Shown piece by piece: positions 20,425 to 20,658 of a stretch of 20,658 nt of DNA. Made by a program: the position numbers and the translations under genes. Below the pieces are notes generated by a model that was not told where the DNA came from, did no database searches, and saw only the letters and a program-made list of their open reading frames with translations. Source of the stretch: an uncultured Synergistaceae bacterium. GTDB taxonomy: Bacteria > Synergistota > Synergistia > Synergistales > Dethiosulfovibrionaceae. Location of the stretch: assembly GCA_902489135.1 (NCBI GenBank), contig CABTYW010000033.1:1-20658 (forward strand), given 5' to 3'. The stretch's first letter is position 1. The number at the start of each line of letters is the position of its first letter.

Positions 20425-20658
20425 TTGTTCCATCATAACCGCTCGGCATAAAAGCGCTGAGGGTCGGGTAAAGGGTGTGTGCTCTTCCCTTCCGTTGAAA
20501 AACATACGGAGATACAGCCGGAGACACAACGCGCGCACCGGCACCCGTGCGCGCGTCTCTTCCGAGGGTCGCCTTCCGTCCGCCAATGACGAAAACTCCC
20601 GATTTGCGAAAAGGGCGTTGCGCCGCCCGGCCAGCCGGGGGAGGCCTTTTCACCCCCC
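20425..20658. other. Gene-free right end with hairpins
   Basis: No gene is recognised in this stretch. A perfect 10-bp hairpin, ACGCGCGCAC (20529-20538) with GTGCGCGCGT (20547-20556), stands out. Near the end CCCGGC and GCCGGG form another small stem. On the minus strand GGGCG, loop, CGCCC and TTTTC (about 20601-20626) could end a gene that enters from the right. A gene may begin or end just past the window. Confidence 0.4.

Noticed and set aside
20153..20653. 166-codon open frame on the minus strand at the right end
   Set aside because: It spans the hairpins and the DnaA-box cluster, and the protein is basic and unfamiliar.
1..20658. CRISPR arrays, tRNA or rRNA genes, insertion sequences, prophage or toxin-antitoxin genes
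   Set aside because: I looked for regular repeats, tRNA-like folds, transposase motifs and terminal repeats and saw none that hold up by eye.

Overview
The window reads as a chromosomal segment of a GC-rich anaerobic bacterium. The gene families (a clostridial-style zinc ABC transporter locus, DUF2023 beside a flavodoxin, a short DtxR regulator, a T. maritima-type DAHP synthase) and the local gene style suggest Synergistota (Pyramidobacter/Jonquetella/Cloacibacillus-like). This is inference from protein resemblance; no rRNA or other decisive marker is present. Layout: (1) 1-2354, minus strand: the promoter-proximal part of a dipeptide/oligopeptide ABC importer operon, dppB-dppC-dppD, with dppD cut by the window edge, driven by a consensus promoter at 2327-2354. 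(2) 2355-3132: gene-poor DNA. (3) 3133-6776, plus strand: a metal (probably zinc) uptake operon. It encodes a small Cys/His membrane protein, a ZnuA-type binding protein, the ATPase, the permease and a small exported Cys-Cys OB-fold-like protein, and ends at a strong terminator. (4) 6876-8655: an iron-status module. A DUF2023 gene and a flavodoxin gene are divergent. Each has its own sigma70-like promoter, and each promoter carries a similar TTAG-N6-CTAA site that resembles a DtxR box. A DtxR-family repressor gene lies just downstream of the flavodoxin. (5) 8748-10946: two single genes, an exported protein with a tRNA_anti-like OB fold and a COG1237-type metallo-beta-lactamase-fold hydrolase. 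(6) 11024-19388: an eight-gene aromatic amino acid operon, aroF-tyrA-aroB-aroA-aroC-pheA-aroEK-aroQ. It encodes all seven steps from PEP plus erythrose-4-phosphate to chorismate, and both the prephenate dehydrogenase and prephenate dehydratase branches. Genes overlap or abut throughout. (7) 19419-20175: a HAD phosphatase gene. (8) 20176-20658: gene-free DNA with a cluster of DnaA-box-like sequences, a possible replication origin. The most striking item is the leader of the aromatic operon. A consensus promoter is followed by a 22-codon leader peptide with Phe-Phe and then Tyr-Tyr-Tyr-Tyr-Phe-Phe, a candidate antiterminator, and a perfect intrinsic terminator just before aroF. This has the anatomy of ribosome-mediated attenuation responding to charged tRNA-Tyr and tRNA-Phe, controlling the whole common pathway plus both end branches as one unit. 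The DtxR/flavodoxin/DUF2023 box pair is the second most useful observation.
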